Counted from the first letter of the stretch, positions 7,556-16,545 are shown. The stretch is DNA of 26,098 bases from Colimorpha sp045597945 (GCA_045597945.1 JAZLLD010000063.1:1-26098); one strand, 5' to 3'. Numbers and translations: made by a program. The notes: generated from the sequence alone by a model not told the origin.

Positions 7556-8812
7556 CTATTTCAACCAGCTGCGGGGGTTGAGGGCATCCTTGCCGCACCA
7601 TACTTGGAAACTGAATTCCGATGTGCTTTCGCCGCTAGAATACACTGTTCCTAAGCTCTGTTTGGTGCTTACTTTGCTGCCTTGCGAAACCGACACACTG
7701 CCCAAACCAGCATACACTGTCATGTAGGAGCCATGTCTAACAATAACGCCCATGCTTCCGTTAGGCGCGGTGAATACACGGGCAACGGTACCATTAAACA
7801 CGGCGCTAACAGTACTACCTGGAGCGCAGTTCAAATCAATGCCATAGTTTCTATTCTGTCCGCCAGAGGAGTGCGTATAAAGACCATATTCGCGAGAAAC
7901 TGATTTGTAGTTCACTGGCCAAGGCAGGCGGCCTTTGTTCTGCACAAAGTCTGCCGAAGCAGCATCGCTGTACACCTTACCACTTGAAGTTGTTCCGGTT
8001 GTTTTCGAGCCGGTATTTGTGTTGCCGGTCTTGTTTGAAGTGTTGGCACCTGAGCCGGCCGACTTGGCTATTTCTGCGTTAATCAGTGTCTGGATTTGCT
8101 GTTGCAGTTGAGCTTTCTGTTTTTCTTTTTTGGCAATCTGCTGTTTTAGATTTTTCTCGTCACTCTTGCTCTTATCCAGTTGTTTCTGCTCTTTTCTCTG
8201 CTCTTGCGAGAGGGCTTCCTTCTGCTTCTTCTCTTGAGCAAGCAGTGTGTTCTTCTCTTGGCGCTGGCGCTGGAGCGAAAGGTTGATGTCCTCGAATTGC
8301 TGCTGCCTACGGCGTATGGAGGTTGCCTGGTGTTTGCGATAGCGTGAATATTCTGAGAAATATTTGAATTTCAAATAACTGTAATTGTAACCCTCGTTGT
8401 CCAGCAGCAATGAATTGGCATCCAGGTTCTGACGCATGCCATACAAAATTCTCACAACTCGCGCATATTCGGCCTTCATGCTGTCGATCTGGCCGCGTAC
8501 CATGCGCAGCGAGTCCTCGGTCTTTACAATCTGATTGTCGATAAGCTGTTTTTGAGAGTTGATGTTCTCAATCAGTTTGTTACGCTCGTTGATGCGTTTT
8601 TTGATGAGGTTGATGTTTTTCGTTGAGTTCTTGGCCGAGGTCTTTGCCTTGCTCAGTTGGTCGCTGAGGCGTGCAATTTCCTTTTCTATACGAGCCTTAT
8701 CGCGCTCCAGTTGTTTCTTGTCCTGAGCATGGGATGGAAATGCTAACAATAGTGATACCAATAATATAGCACAATATCTAAAGCTGCGTAAACTGCAAAA
8801 ATTCTTATTCAT
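7556..8812 (-). CDS. EnvC-like murein hydrolase activator (coiled coil plus degenerate LytM/M23 domain)
   Basis: A 418-residue periplasmic protein. The start at 8812 gives a signal peptide ending in FPSHAQ (residue 30); an upstream in-frame ATG at 8887 would bury it and lies beyond the promoter box. Residues about 31-255 are a long charged coiled coil (KKQLERDKARIEKEIARLSD onwards), then a Ser/Thr/Gly/Asn-rich linker to about 290, then a LytM (peptidase M23) domain to the end. In that domain the first zinc motif HxGxD reads NYGID and the YAHL motif reads YAGL, so zinc ligands are missing. This is the layout of EnvC, which lacks hydrolase activity and activates N-acetylmuramoyl-L-alanine amidases at the division site. 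By analogy this protein probably activates an amidase encoded elsewhere. A promoter-like box lies at 8833-8840. Confidence 0.88.
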   Translation of the reverse strand: MNKNFCSLRSFRYCAILLVSLLLAFPSHAQDKKQLERDKARIEKEIARLSDQLSKAKTSAKNSTKNINLIKKRINERNKLIENINSQKQLIDNQIVKTEDSLRMVRGQIDSMKAEYARVVRILYGMRQNLDANSLLLDNEGYNYSYLKFKYFSEYSRYRKHQATSIRRRQQQFEDINLSLQRQRQEKNTLLAQEKKQKEALSQEQRKEQKQLDKSKSDEKNLKQQIAKKEKQKAQLQQQIQTLINAEIAKSAGSGANTSNKTGNTNTGSKTTGTTSSGKVYSDAASADFVQNKGRLPWPVNYKSVSREYGLYTHSSGGQNRNYGIDLNCAPGSTVSAVFNGTVARVFTAPNGSMGVIVRHGSYMTVYAGLGSVSVSQGSKVSTKQSLGTVYSSGESTSEFSFQVWCGKDALNPRSWLK

Positions 8813-8832
8813 AATGTATAATAAATATATTG

Positions 8833-8840
8833 CAAAAATA
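8833..8840 (-). promoter_or_regulatory. Promoter -7 box for EnvC-like gene
   Basis: On the minus strand the box reads TATTTTTG, matching the Bacteroidota sigma-ABfr -7 consensus TAnnTTTG, 20 bp ahead of the chosen ATG. A clear -33 TTTG at the right spacing is not seen. Confidence 0.5.
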
Positions 8841-8931
8841 CGAATATTTTTTTCTCCGTTATGCACTTTTTGCAAATATTTTTCCAATTCCCATTGTTAG
8901 TAATTCTGTTGAAGACTGTGCTGGCGCTGTC

Positions 8932-10461
8932 TCACTCAAATATAATTCTTTGCTGGACAGTGTGATAGGGTGCCCCAATCACGCCATTCAATTTTCGCTC
9001 CACATACTCCTCCAGAATCATAAGGTCGTTTTTCTGACTGGTGCCGATTAGTTTGGCGCTTGGAAAACTGAAACCGTCGCCACCTTTCAGCAAGATGTAT
9101 TCTGGCCCTGCTATCGTGTATTTTTTGTTCATAACCAAGGGTTTGTCGCCAACCATCACATTCTTCACCCTCCCCTCCATAGGCTTGGCAGTTGTGTCAA
9201 TGGTGAATGAGATTCCGCTCACCTGCACAAAGCAGCCCTCGGCTTTTGGGTATTGGCTGACAGCCGTTTCAAGTCCGGCCAGGATGTCTTTGCCTGTGGT
9301 CCGGATGGCAACTATTTTGTTGTCGAAAGGGCTCACTGCATAAAGCATATTGTGGCTCACTTCGCCTGCAGTAATATTGGCTCTTATGCCCCCGGCGTTC
9401 ACTATGGCCAGGTCGGTGCACATCTCATGCCTATAGGCATCGGCCACCAGGTCGCCCAAATTGGTCTCGCGTAGTCGGCATACACGGATAGTGTTCTCCT
9501 CGGCAATTAGTTCTGTCTCGCAGTGGGCTATTGTTCTGTTGCCCAGCGCTTCAAATTCCTGTTCTATCTTTGTCAGTGTGTCGGCCACTAGCTTGCTCAC
9601 ACATCCTGCTGCAGAAAGGCTGTCTGTGTCCAGTAGGCGTACCTGCAATGTTCCGTCGTTGCCAATCACTGCCATACCAATATATTGGAATTGAGTTCCT
9701 GTGGAGGAAAGCGTTACGCTTCTGCCGTCCAGATTTCTGACTGCTGTATTGGTCAGCACATGGTGGTCGTGGCCGTCAATCACCAGGTCTACTCCATGCG
9801 TCTGCTCAATCATGCTGACTGACGAAGTAGCACTGCGGCTGTCGCCTAGGTGTGTCAGCAACACTACAATGTCGGCTCCCCTGGCCTTCACTTCGTCTAC
9901 GCTTGCCTGGATTATTTTGGCAAGTTCTTGTTCTGAGAAATCGAAGATCTGTTTTCCCGAATTATTTCTGAAGGTCGAGGGTTCGCTGCTCGTCAGTGTG
10001 CTGGGTGTCGTCACCCCCACAAAGGCCACCAACTTTCCATTCCAGTAGCCAAATGCACTAGAAGGGAACACTTTGTTACCATCATCTTTGCGCGTCATGT
10101 TGCTGCATAAGAAGGCGGCTTGCGACTTATCCTTTAAATACTTAAGTCTTGACATCCCGTAGTCGAACTCGTGATTTCCCAGGCAGGTGGCGTCGTATCC
10201 CACGGCATTCATCAGCCGCACGACATATTCGCCTTTAGAGGCGGCTCCTATTGGTCCGCCAAACGAGAAGTCGCCTGCCGAGACCACCATCACATGGCAA
10301 CCTTCGCGTTCCAGACTGTCGCGTAGTCCGGCCATCACGGGGTAGCCTTTCACCGCGCAATGCACGTCGTTATCGAATAAAATTACCAGGTCGCCGGTTC
10401 GTTGTGCGCCGGCCGTGGTGCAAATAAGCCATAAGGCAAAAACAAGAAATCCCCGTTTCAT
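8932..10461 (-). CDS. 5'-nucleotidase / UshA-family metallophosphatase
   Basis: A 509-residue exported nucleotidase, predicted to remove phosphate from nucleotides or related compounds in the periplasm. The signal peptide is MKRGFLVFALWLICTTAGAQ. The N-terminal calcineurin-like domain has FDNDVH (Asp30, Asp32, His34), SAGDFSFG (Asp64), GNHEFDYG (Asn96, His97), LLTHLGDS and the histidine pair block DLVIDGHDHH. The first motif is DNDVH rather than the more common TNDxHG. The C-terminal 5_nucleotid_C substrate domain begins near residue 330 (LGDLVADAYR, VNAGGIRANITAGEV, VSPFDNKIV). It lacks a C-terminal anchor. The closest alternatives are 2',3'-cyclic phosphodiesterase or a substrate-shifted UshA paralogue. 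It lies 119 bp upstream of the EnvC-like gene. Confidence 0.9.
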   Translation of the reverse strand: MKRGFLVFALWLICTTAGAQRTGDLVILFDNDVHCAVKGYPVMAGLRDSLEREGCHVMVVSAGDFSFGGPIGAASKGEYVVRLMNAVGYDATCLGNHEFDYGMSRLKYLKDKSQAAFLCSNMTRKDDGNKVFPSSAFGYWNGKLVAFVGVTTPSTLTSSEPSTFRNNSGKQIFDFSEQELAKIIQASVDEVKARGADIVVLLTHLGDSRSATSSVSMIEQTHGVDLVIDGHDHHVLTNTAVRNLDGRSVTLSSTGTQFQYIGMAVIGNDGTLQVRLLDTDSLSAAGCVSKLVADTLTKIEQEFEALGNRTIAHCETELIAEENTIRVCRLRETNLGDLVADAYRHEMCTDLAIVNAGGIRANITAGEVSHNMLYAVSPFDNKIVAIRTTGKDILAGLETAVSQYPKAEGCFVQVSGISFTIDTTAKPMEGRVKNVMVGDKPLVMNKKYTIAGPEYILLKGGDGFSFPSAKLIGTSQKNDLMILEEYVERKLNGVIGAPYHTVQQRIIFE

Positions 10462-10546
10462 GGTGTTTTAGAGAGATGAGGGTTGTGAGATTTTGGTATA
10501 TGAATGGAAATTGGCGTGCAGTATAGTATACAATTTAAAAAGAAAA

Positions 10547-10581
10547 TTCTAGGAAGTCCCAGTTGTCGGGACCTCCTAGAA
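10547..10581 (-). terminator. Rho-independent terminator of the phosphofructokinase gene
   Basis: Fourteen-base arms (10547-10560 and 10568-10581) with one mismatch that is a G-U wobble in the minus-strand RNA, and a seven-base loop. On the minus strand the hairpin is followed by TTTTCTTTTT. It lies 18 bp after the phosphofructokinase stop codon. Confidence 0.88.
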
Positions 10582-10598
10582 TCATCATATATAATTGG

Positions 10599-11831
10599 CT
10601 ATTCCCAATTCAGAATGCGCTTGAAATCGAATTCCTCGGGGTTGGGAAGATACTTCTTGGCGGCTTCGTAATCGGCGGGAGTGATGTAATCCATGATATC
10701 GTTGATGTACGACTTCACCTTGTTGCTTTCCACATTCACCTGTCTGGGGGGAATCTTGCCCGTTACAGGGTCTTGCAGGTCCTTCAGATACAGGGGTGAG
10801 ATGTTGCCTTGGTGGTCGCAGTACACCATGCAGCCTGTGCAGCCCTCGTTGAAGAGTTTGTGCACGCCCATGCCCATTAATGAGCAGTAGGTCAGGTCAA
10901 AAGCTATAGGAGTATGGCAGCGCACTTCGTAGCCTACTTCCACGGGGCGGGTCTTCGTGCCGATGCCCAGCTCCTTGATGCGGCGCTCCAGGATATCGTT
11001 GAAGATGTGAGCCTTCGATACCTTGCCCAACTCGGGATGGCCGTGTTCGTCGTAAGAGAAGTGGATGCCCGACTTCTTAATCTCCTCGTCGCTGAGGCTG
11101 TGGAACACGCCCTCAGAAATCATAGCTGCGCCGTAGTTGATGCCCATCAGCTTGCGCTTTACGATGCATGAGATGACCATATTGATAATCTTGTCCACAG
11201 TGATCTCGGTCTTGTTGAAGAATTCGGGGATCACAACCATCGGATAGTGGCATGCGCCGGCGATGCCCAGTGCCAGATGGCCGGCGGAACGACCCATGGC
11301 CGACACCACGAAGAAATTCTCGCTTGTGCGGGCGTCCTCCATCACGGCGGTGCAGATTACTGTGCCCTGAGCCTTAGCGCTGTTGTATCCAAAAGTAGGC
11401 GAACTGTTGGGCAGTGGCAGGTCGTTGTCGATAGTCTTAGGCACGTGGATATTAGCAATGGGGTAATGCTTGCTTTCCAAGAATTTGGCAATGCGGTTAG
11501 CTGTGGAAGCAGTGTCGTCGCCACCCACAGTCACCAGCAGTTTGATCTCGTTATCCTTGAATAATGAGAGGTTGAAGCGCTGTTCGAAGTCCTCGTTTGT
11601 AGGCTTGAAACGGCTCATTTTCAGGATGCTGCCGCCCTTGTTAAAGATTTCATCTGCAACCAAGAAGTCCAAATCCATCATTCTGGGCTGGTCGGTAAAC
11701 AAGGCACTGTAACCGCCGTGGAGACCGATTACGCGGTAGCCGTCGCGTAAGAAAGTCTTGGCCACAGAAGCCACCACAGTGTTCATTCCAGGGGCGGGAC
11801 CTCCGCCAGTCAGTATAGCAATACTTTTCAT
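10599..11831 (-). CDS. 6-phosphofructokinase, PPi-dependent type
   Basis: A 410-residue phosphofructokinase that phosphorylates fructose 6-phosphate in glycolysis. The start at 11831 gives MKSIAILTGGGPAPGMNTVV, the usual N-terminal nucleotide loop; the upstream in-frame ATG at 11900 lies beyond the promoter box. The phosphodonor motif is GGDDT at 103-107 (GGDGS in ATP enzymes) and the catalytic block is PKTIDND at 131-137 (PGTIDND in ATP enzymes). Both substitutions are the accepted signs of pyrophosphate dependence, so the enzyme is probably a reversible PPi:fructose-6-phosphate phosphotransferase. The GRSAGHLALGIA and PVEVGYEVR blocks follow. It is flanked by a promoter box (11878-11885) and a strong terminator (10547-10581), so it forms its own transcription unit. 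Confidence 0.93.
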   Translation of the reverse strand: MKSIAILTGGGPAPGMNTVVASVAKTFLRDGYRVIGLHGGYSALFTDQPRMMDLDFLVADEIFNKGGSILKMSRFKPTNEDFEQRFNLSLFKDNEIKLLVTVGGDDTASTANRIAKFLESKHYPIANIHVPKTIDNDLPLPNSSPTFGYNSAKAQGTVICTAVMEDARTSENFFVVSAMGRSAGHLALGIAGACHYPMVVIPEFFNKTEITVDKIINMVISCIVKRKLMGINYGAAMISEGVFHSLSDEEIKKSGIHFSYDEHGHPELGKVSKAHIFNDILERRIKELGIGTKTRPVEVGYEVRCHTPIAFDLTYCSLMGMGVHKLFNEGCTGCMVYCDHQGNISPLYLKDLQDPVTGKIPPRQVNVESNKVKSYINDIMDYITPADYEAAKKYLPNPEEFDFKRILNWE

Positions 11832-11877
11832 TGTCTTATGTGTTTTAGTTCGATAATACGGGTTTATTTTATTTTTG

Positions 11878-11885
11878 CAAAGATA
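11878..11885 (-). promoter_or_regulatory. Promoter -7 box for phosphofructokinase gene
   Basis: On the minus strand the box reads TATCTTTG, a full match to TAnnTTTG, 46 bp ahead of the ATG at 11831. The -33 area is T-rich with only partial TTTG. Confidence 0.7.
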
Positions 11886-12015
11886 CAATTTATTTTCCAA
11901 ATAAAAAGAAAAAATGCAAAAGATTATTAAAAACAGTGAAAAGTGATAATGCGATAATAGTGAAATGAAGGGTGGTGAGTGTCGGCTATTACTACATTAA
12001 TCGCTACTGCTGAGG

Positions 12016-12348
12016 TTATTTGCAGCCGTAGTCCATGCTCTTGAGGATGGTGAGGATTTTATCACGGAAATCGCCTTGGATGATAATCTGGCCGTCTTTG
12101 ACGCTGCCACCAACTCCACATTTAGTCTTGAGGATTTTGCCCAGGTCTGTAAGATCGTCGTCGGTACCAACAAAACGGTCAATGATGGTGACAGTCTTTC
12201 CCCCGCGTCCGCTGCGCTCCATGCGAACAAGGAGTTTCTGCTGGGCAGGAGGAAGAGTTTCAACGAGTTCTTCTTGGTCTTCGTAGTTGTATTGGTAGTC
12301 AGGATTTGTAGAGTAGACTACGCCTATTTTGTTCTTGTTTTTAGACAT
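12016..12348 (-). CDS. SUI1/eIF1-like translation factor (YciH family)
   Basis: A 110-residue protein with a C-terminal SUI1 domain (about residues 38-108): LVRMERSGRGGKTVTII, then LKTKCGVGGSVKDGQIIIQG and a closing LKSMDYGCK. Bacterial YciH is the homologue of eukaryotic eIF1 and can bind the small ribosomal subunit and affect start selection in vitro; its main role in bacteria is unsettled. The N-terminal 37 residues are acidic and probably flexible (NPDYQYNYEDQEELVE). It lies 129 bp downstream of the lipid kinase gene on the same strand; co-transcription is possible. Confidence 0.92.
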   Translation of the reverse strand: MSKNKNKIGVVYSTNPDYQYNYEDQEELVETLPPAQQKLLVRMERSGRGGKTVTIIDRFVGTDDDLTDLGKILKTKCGVGGSVKDGQIIIQGDFRDKILTILKSMDYGCK

Positions 12349-12477
12349 GGAACTGTGTATTGATTGATTCTTAATAGTTTAATGGTGATGAACGGTAGAG
12401 TTAATAGTTTAGATTGTATAGACGTCTGTCGCAAATGCAATATCTATTTTTTATATATATTCATTTAATAATTATTG

Positions 12478-13491
12478 CTACTTTTTCTTGGGGAGAATTT
12501 GCTCTTGGATTTGTTCGTGGACTTTTTGGATCTGTCCCAGGCCGGTCTGGATCTGGTCGTGAACCAGCTGGATGGCTTCGGCAGGTTTGCGGACGAGGAG
12601 AGGGTGCTTCATGTCGCGTTTGAGCACTTTGAGACTGCGCTGGTGGTTGACGAAATGGAGTTCTTCGCCCACATTCTCACCCTCGCCATCAATGTTGACC
12701 CATTTCTCTACGTTGCCGGCCACCCATATTTCGTGTGCCTTGAACATCTCTACATGCTGGCTGAGTTCAAAATGATTGGCATACACCAGAGGACCGGTGA
12801 CAGGGAGGTGCTCGATGGGAATTTTGTCGACGATGCTGATATCGATGAGACCGTCGTCGAGTTTGGCTTGAGGTGCCACGGCGGCATTATAACCAAATTG
12901 GTTGCTGTTGGCAAAGGTGGTGAACCAGGACTTGCGGTGGATTTCCTTTCCGTCGATGACTAGGGTGTAATCTTTTTCCTGATAAGTAGGATATTCGCGG
13001 AGGATGAGGTTGAGATATGCCGGGAAACCGCGCAGTTTGGCAGATTGCATGAGGCGGGCGATGTAGGCATCGAAGCCCACGCCGGCAATGCTGGCTATAT
13101 AATACTGGTCGTTGAGTGTGATGGTGTCGATGAGGCCCGGGTTGTCCTGGTTTAATACTCGGATGGCAAGGGCAGGTGTGAGGGGAATCTTCATACAGCG
13201 AGCAAGGCCGTTGCCACTGCCGCAAGGGATGATACCGAGGGTTGCATCGGTGCCATGAATGCCAGCGATGACATCGTTGACGCTACCGTCGCCGCCTACA
13301 GCTGTGATGACGTCAAAGCCCTCATCGGCACCCTGGCGGGCGAGATCTTTACCATGGTGGATGCGCTCGGTGTAGCGCACCTCGAAATCGTAAATATCTT
13401 GGTTGAGGTTGTCTCCGAGGAGACGCTCAATTTTTTTCTGTCGTCCTACACCGGAGATAGGGTTGACGATAACAAGCATTTTCTTTTTCAT
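12478..13491 (-). CDS. Diacylglycerol-kinase-family lipid kinase (YegS/DgkB-like)
   Basis: A 337-residue soluble lipid kinase of the DAGK catalytic superfamily. It has IVNPISGVG at 8-16, the nucleotide-binding VGGDGSVND (GGDGS at 66-70), PCGSGNGLAR at 89-98 and the second-domain strand DDGLIDISIV. The family phosphorylates diacylglycerol or related lipids with ATP. The last 30 residues (VHDQIQTGLGQIQKVHEQIQ onwards) form a Gln-rich helical tail beyond the usual domain. The gene lies 65 bp downstream of the LTA-synthase-like gene. Because LTA-synthase chemistry releases diacylglycerol from phosphatidylglycerol, a recycling role is plausible, as for DgkB in Firmicutes, but this is inferred from position. 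Substrate could also be sphingosine or another lipid alcohol. Confidence 0.9.
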   Translation of the reverse strand: MKKKMLVIVNPISGVGRQKKIERLLGDNLNQDIYDFEVRYTERIHHGKDLARQGADEGFDVITAVGGDGSVNDVIAGIHGTDATLGIIPCGSGNGLARCMKIPLTPALAIRVLNQDNPGLIDTITLNDQYYIASIAGVGFDAYIARLMQSAKLRGFPAYLNLILREYPTYQEKDYTLVIDGKEIHRKSWFTTFANSNQFGYNAAVAPQAKLDDGLIDISIVDKIPIEHLPVTGPLVYANHFELSQHVEMFKAHEIWVAGNVEKWVNIDGEGENVGEELHFVNHQRSLKVLKRDMKHPLLVRKPAEAIQLVHDQIQTGLGQIQKVHEQIQEQILPKKK

Positions 13492-13556
13492 GTGGTGATG
13501 GTGTTGATGAAGTTCTAGAGTTGATTGTGGAAGTGCGGTATGTTTGAAAGTTAATG

Positions 13557-15542
13557 TTACTTAGTAAGTTGGTTGGCAATCATGCGGTGGTTGTACTGCT
13601 GAATGATGGCCTTGAGAAGGTCGAAGTTACCGTCGCCTTCTTGTTTTTCTGAGCCCAAAACGGCTACGCCATCTCGTGTTTCTAGTTGATAGTAACCATT
13701 ACCGTATGCTATCTGCCATCCGTCAAGCTCGTTGCGGAATGCGCTAGTGCCGAAGCAGACAGTCTTTGCCGGGAGGCCTAGATAGTCGAGTAGTGTGGGC
13801 ATGATGTCGGTCTGCTGCATGATGCGTGGGCTGACCATGTGGGTGCTCCATTCGGGGCCGTTGGCAATGAGGTCTTCTTCGTATTCAGGCAGGTAGAACA
13901 TCATGGGAATGCGATACCAGCCGTTGTAGTCGTTGTATTCGCGTGTAAGTCCTTGTCCTGCGTGGTCTGCGGTGATGACGAATACGGTATTTTTGTACCA
14001 GTCGGTCTTGCGAGCGGCATCAAAGAATTTGCGCAGCGCATTGTCTGAGTACATGACCACGCGGCAGAGGGGGTGAGGTCCTTCAACGAAGTCGTTCTCG
14101 TGTCCGGGCTGCATGGTGTAGGGATGATGCGAAGATATCGTAAAGACTCCGGCCATAAAGGGTTGAGGCATAGCACTGAGCTTGCGGACCGTGTATTGAA
14201 GGAAATACTCGTCATAGATGCCCCAGCAGCCATCGTAGTCGGTTTTCTGAGCCATGCGGTCGGCCATATATTCATCCATGCCATAGTATTCTTCAAACCC
14301 CAGTTTGGTGGCCAGTTGGTCGAATCCCATAACGCCATTATAGCTGCCGTGGAAGAAAGCGGTACGATAGCCATTGGAGTGGAGAATGGCAGGTAATGCA
14401 TTCATCTTATTGTCGTTATACTCGCTGAGGGTGAGAGGGAAAGTCATAAGAGTGGGTACGGATGCAAAGATAGCCGGAATACCCTCGATAGATTTTTTGC
14501 CGTTGGCACGACCCTGATAGACAACACTATGTTGGTAGAGCGAGTCGAGGAACGGGGTGTAGCTTTGTTTGGCGTTCTTGTTGTAGCAACCCATATACTC
14601 TTGCGAGAAGCTTTCGAGCACGATGACTACTATGTTTTTATGCATGTCTTTGCCCAAGGTGATTATGCCGTTGTCTCCTATCTCTGCTTCGTAGCTATGG
14701 CCGAAATTGGGGCTCCAGCCCGCCCAGGCCTCGCAGAGCGGCCATTGCTCAGCTGGCATGGATTGGAAGACTGGGTTGAAGATTGTGTTGAGTTGCTTCT
14801 GATCGAAGTAGCTTTCTTCCTCCAGTGTACCTCCGTTGAAGGTGCGGACGATGTTGTAGCCGCTGTTGGTGACGAGGGCGCAGTTCTTTGCCTGGCAGAA
14901 TTTGGTGGTGTCGCGCCATTCGAGATTCTTGCCAAAACCTCCGCGGAAAAGGAAAAGGACGCAGCCGGCACCGAGGATGAGGCCGACGAGGTCGTTGAGG
15001 TTGTGCTTACGGTATTTGTCGCGGGGCAGGAGGATGATGTTGCGTCCCACCCAGAGGAGCACGGGAATGAGAATGAAGGCAAAGAGGGTGGCTTGCCAGT
15101 AGTCAACTAGGAAATGGGGCCACAGCGAACCCATGTTGCCTCCGATGCCGAGATAGCGGAAAATTTCGCCACTGAGGCGGCGGTAGGTGTATTGGTAGTA
15201 GGCGGCGTCGCAGATGTCGGTGATGACTACAAAGAGGACTGGCACATAGTAGAATAGCACCTCGGTGATACGGTGGTAGACCTTGTTCCAGCGGAAACGG
15301 AAGGGAATAAGGTTGGCGGCGAAATAGGGGAGGAGCATGAATCCTATGGTGGCAATGCCGAAGGTGATATTGCCCCAGATGATGCCCATCCATTCGTGGA
15401 AGTCCTCAACATGGAAGATGCGGGTGTTGTACCAGTAGAAGAAGATCTGGGTGGCTACGAGGACAAGGAATGCCAGTAGCTGTTTGAGGATGAGGTAGAG
15501 GTAGATGTTGTTGGTCTTCAACCAACCTTTTGTTTTTTTCAT
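13557..15542 (-). CDS. LTA-synthase-like membrane sulfatase-fold phosphotransferase
   Basis: A 661-residue inner-membrane enzyme of the alkaline phosphatase/sulfatase superfamily, in the LtaS/MdoB group. Five predicted membrane helices lie near residues 14-38, 52-76, 92-112, 150-172 and 183-200, followed by a periplasmic catalytic domain. Motifs: VIVLES with Glu310 (metal ligand), GKKSIEGIPAIFAS with Ser351 in the place of the nucleophilic Thr/Ser, FFHGSYNGVMGFD, SSHHPY and TADHAG (metal ligands). The family transfers phosphoglycerol or phosphoethanolamine from phospholipids to glycans or lipids. Which acceptor is used in a Gram-negative Bacteroidota cell is not shown by the sequence. The ATG overlaps the stop of the upstream GldB-like gene (ATGA), so the two are very probably co-translated. 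Confidence 0.88.
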   Translation of the reverse strand: MKKTKGWLKTNNIYLYLILKQLLAFLVLVATQIFFYWYNTRIFHVEDFHEWMGIIWGNITFGIATIGFMLLPYFAANLIPFRFRWNKVYHRITEVLFYYVPVLFVVITDICDAAYYQYTYRRLSGEIFRYLGIGGNMGSLWPHFLVDYWQATLFAFILIPVLLWVGRNIILLPRDKYRKHNLNDLVGLILGAGCVLFLFRGGFGKNLEWRDTTKFCQAKNCALVTNSGYNIVRTFNGGTLEEESYFDQKQLNTIFNPVFQSMPAEQWPLCEAWAGWSPNFGHSYEAEIGDNGIITLGKDMHKNIVVIVLESFSQEYMGCYNKNAKQSYTPFLDSLYQHSVVYQGRANGKKSIEGIPAIFASVPTLMTFPLTLSEYNDNKMNALPAILHSNGYRTAFFHGSYNGVMGFDQLATKLGFEEYYGMDEYMADRMAQKTDYDGCWGIYDEYFLQYTVRKLSAMPQPFMAGVFTISSHHPYTMQPGHENDFVEGPHPLCRVVMYSDNALRKFFDAARKTDWYKNTVFVITADHAGQGLTREYNDYNGWYRIPMMFYLPEYEEDLIANGPEWSTHMVSPRIMQQTDIMPTLLDYLGLPAKTVCFGTSAFRNELDGWQIAYGNGYYQLETRDGVAVLGSEKQEGDGNFDLLKAIIQQYNHRMIANQLTK

Positions 15543-16519
15543 TTGGGTCTGTAGTTAGAAAGGCTTAGAATTTTTTGACTGTCGGTCTCTTCAAATAATT
15601 CCTGGATCGTGCAGCCGGTTTGTTTTGCATATTGGCTAACGATGTGCCATCCGATGAAATAGGGAGTGCGGGGCGATGACTCGTTGAAGGCGTTGGTCTT
15701 GGGGGCCTCGTCAATCATGTTGTGGAAGCGCATGTAGTCTACGTCGTAGAGCACCTTGTTCTGCAGGAGGTATGTCCACACATTCTCCTCGTTCTGCTGC
15801 ATCCAGTCGGTCTGCTGGCTGGTGTAGCGCATGAGGATGCTGTCGGGGGTGCCGGGGAGGGTCTGCTGGGCGAAGTAGATGGCCTTGCCCTCTGCAATCA
15901 TGTAGTCAAGCATTGTCATATCGCGGTCGGAAGGGATGACGATATGCTGGCGGGCGATGGCCTGCATGCAGTCGGAGACGAGGTATTCCCGGCGACTCTG
16001 CTTGACAAGGTAGAGCGGAGTGCTGAAGTAGTTGAATCTCTGGGTGTAGGGGAGGATATACTGGTCGAGGCTGATGACGAGCTCATGGCTGTTGCAGCCA
16101 ACGCGCATGTCGTAGTCGAAGACGCCCGATACGAAGGCATAGACCTTGTCGTAGCGGATCGTGGGGCAGAGGCTCTCGGCTTTGTGGAGAGCCTGGCCGA
16201 GGGCTTCGGCCTCGGGCTTCATGTCGCCGAAGATACTGTCGGTGAGACGGTAGACCTCGCGCATGGTTGGGTCTTGTACGAAACCGGCGAGCATGTTCAT
16301 AAAATCGGGGTTGTTGGGCTGCACGTTCAGCAGCTCGGTGCCGAACTCATTGCCTGAGGCGAGCAGTCGACTCTGCAGTTGTTCGACGGGAGTTTCAAAG
16401 AGAAGTTTGTCGAAACGGTGAATCTGTACCGCCTCGGTGGAGTGACTGTGGCAGGAAGCCAGGCATAATAAGCCGGTGGCTGCTAGTATAGTGGTAAGCG
16501 ATTTTCTGATAGATAACAT
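15539..16519 (-). CDS. GldB-like lipoprotein
   Basis: A 326-residue lipoprotein with the lipobox CLASC (Cys23). It resembles GldB, a lipoprotein needed for gliding in Flavobacterium: the opening IHRFDKLLFE, the central FDYDMRVGCNSHELVISLDQYI and the closing RTPYFIGWHIVSQYAKQTG are the family's conserved stretches. GldB homologues also occur in non-gliding Bacteroidales, where their function is not established, so motility should not be inferred from it. An alternative view is a zinc-protease-like fold, but no HExxH is present. The stop codon overlaps the start of the LTA-synthase-like gene by 4 bases, which points to a shared envelope role. A weak promoter match lies at 16546-16578. Confidence 0.8.
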   Translation of the reverse strand: MLSIRKSLTTILAATGLLCLASCHSHSTEAVQIHRFDKLLFETPVEQLQSRLLASGNEFGTELLNVQPNNPDFMNMLAGFVQDPTMREVYRLTDSIFGDMKPEAEALGQALHKAESLCPTIRYDKVYAFVSGVFDYDMRVGCNSHELVISLDQYILPYTQRFNYFSTPLYLVKQSRREYLVSDCMQAIARQHIVIPSDRDMTMLDYMIAEGKAIYFAQQTLPGTPDSILMRYTSQQTDWMQQNEENVWTYLLQNKVLYDVDYMRFHNMIDEAPKTNAFNESSPRTPYFIGWHIVSQYAKQTGCTIQELFEETDSQKILSLSNYRPK

Positions 16520-16545
16520 TAAATATAATATGATTAATTTATATT

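Noticed and set aside
14529..15110. 193-codon plus-strand frame opposite the LTA-synthase-like gene
   Set aside because: Acidic low-complexity translation without motifs, lying wholly inside a well-supported gene.
15539..16519. Evidence for gliding motility
   Set aside because: GldB-like proteins are found in non-gliding Bacteroidales and no other gld or spr genes are in the window.
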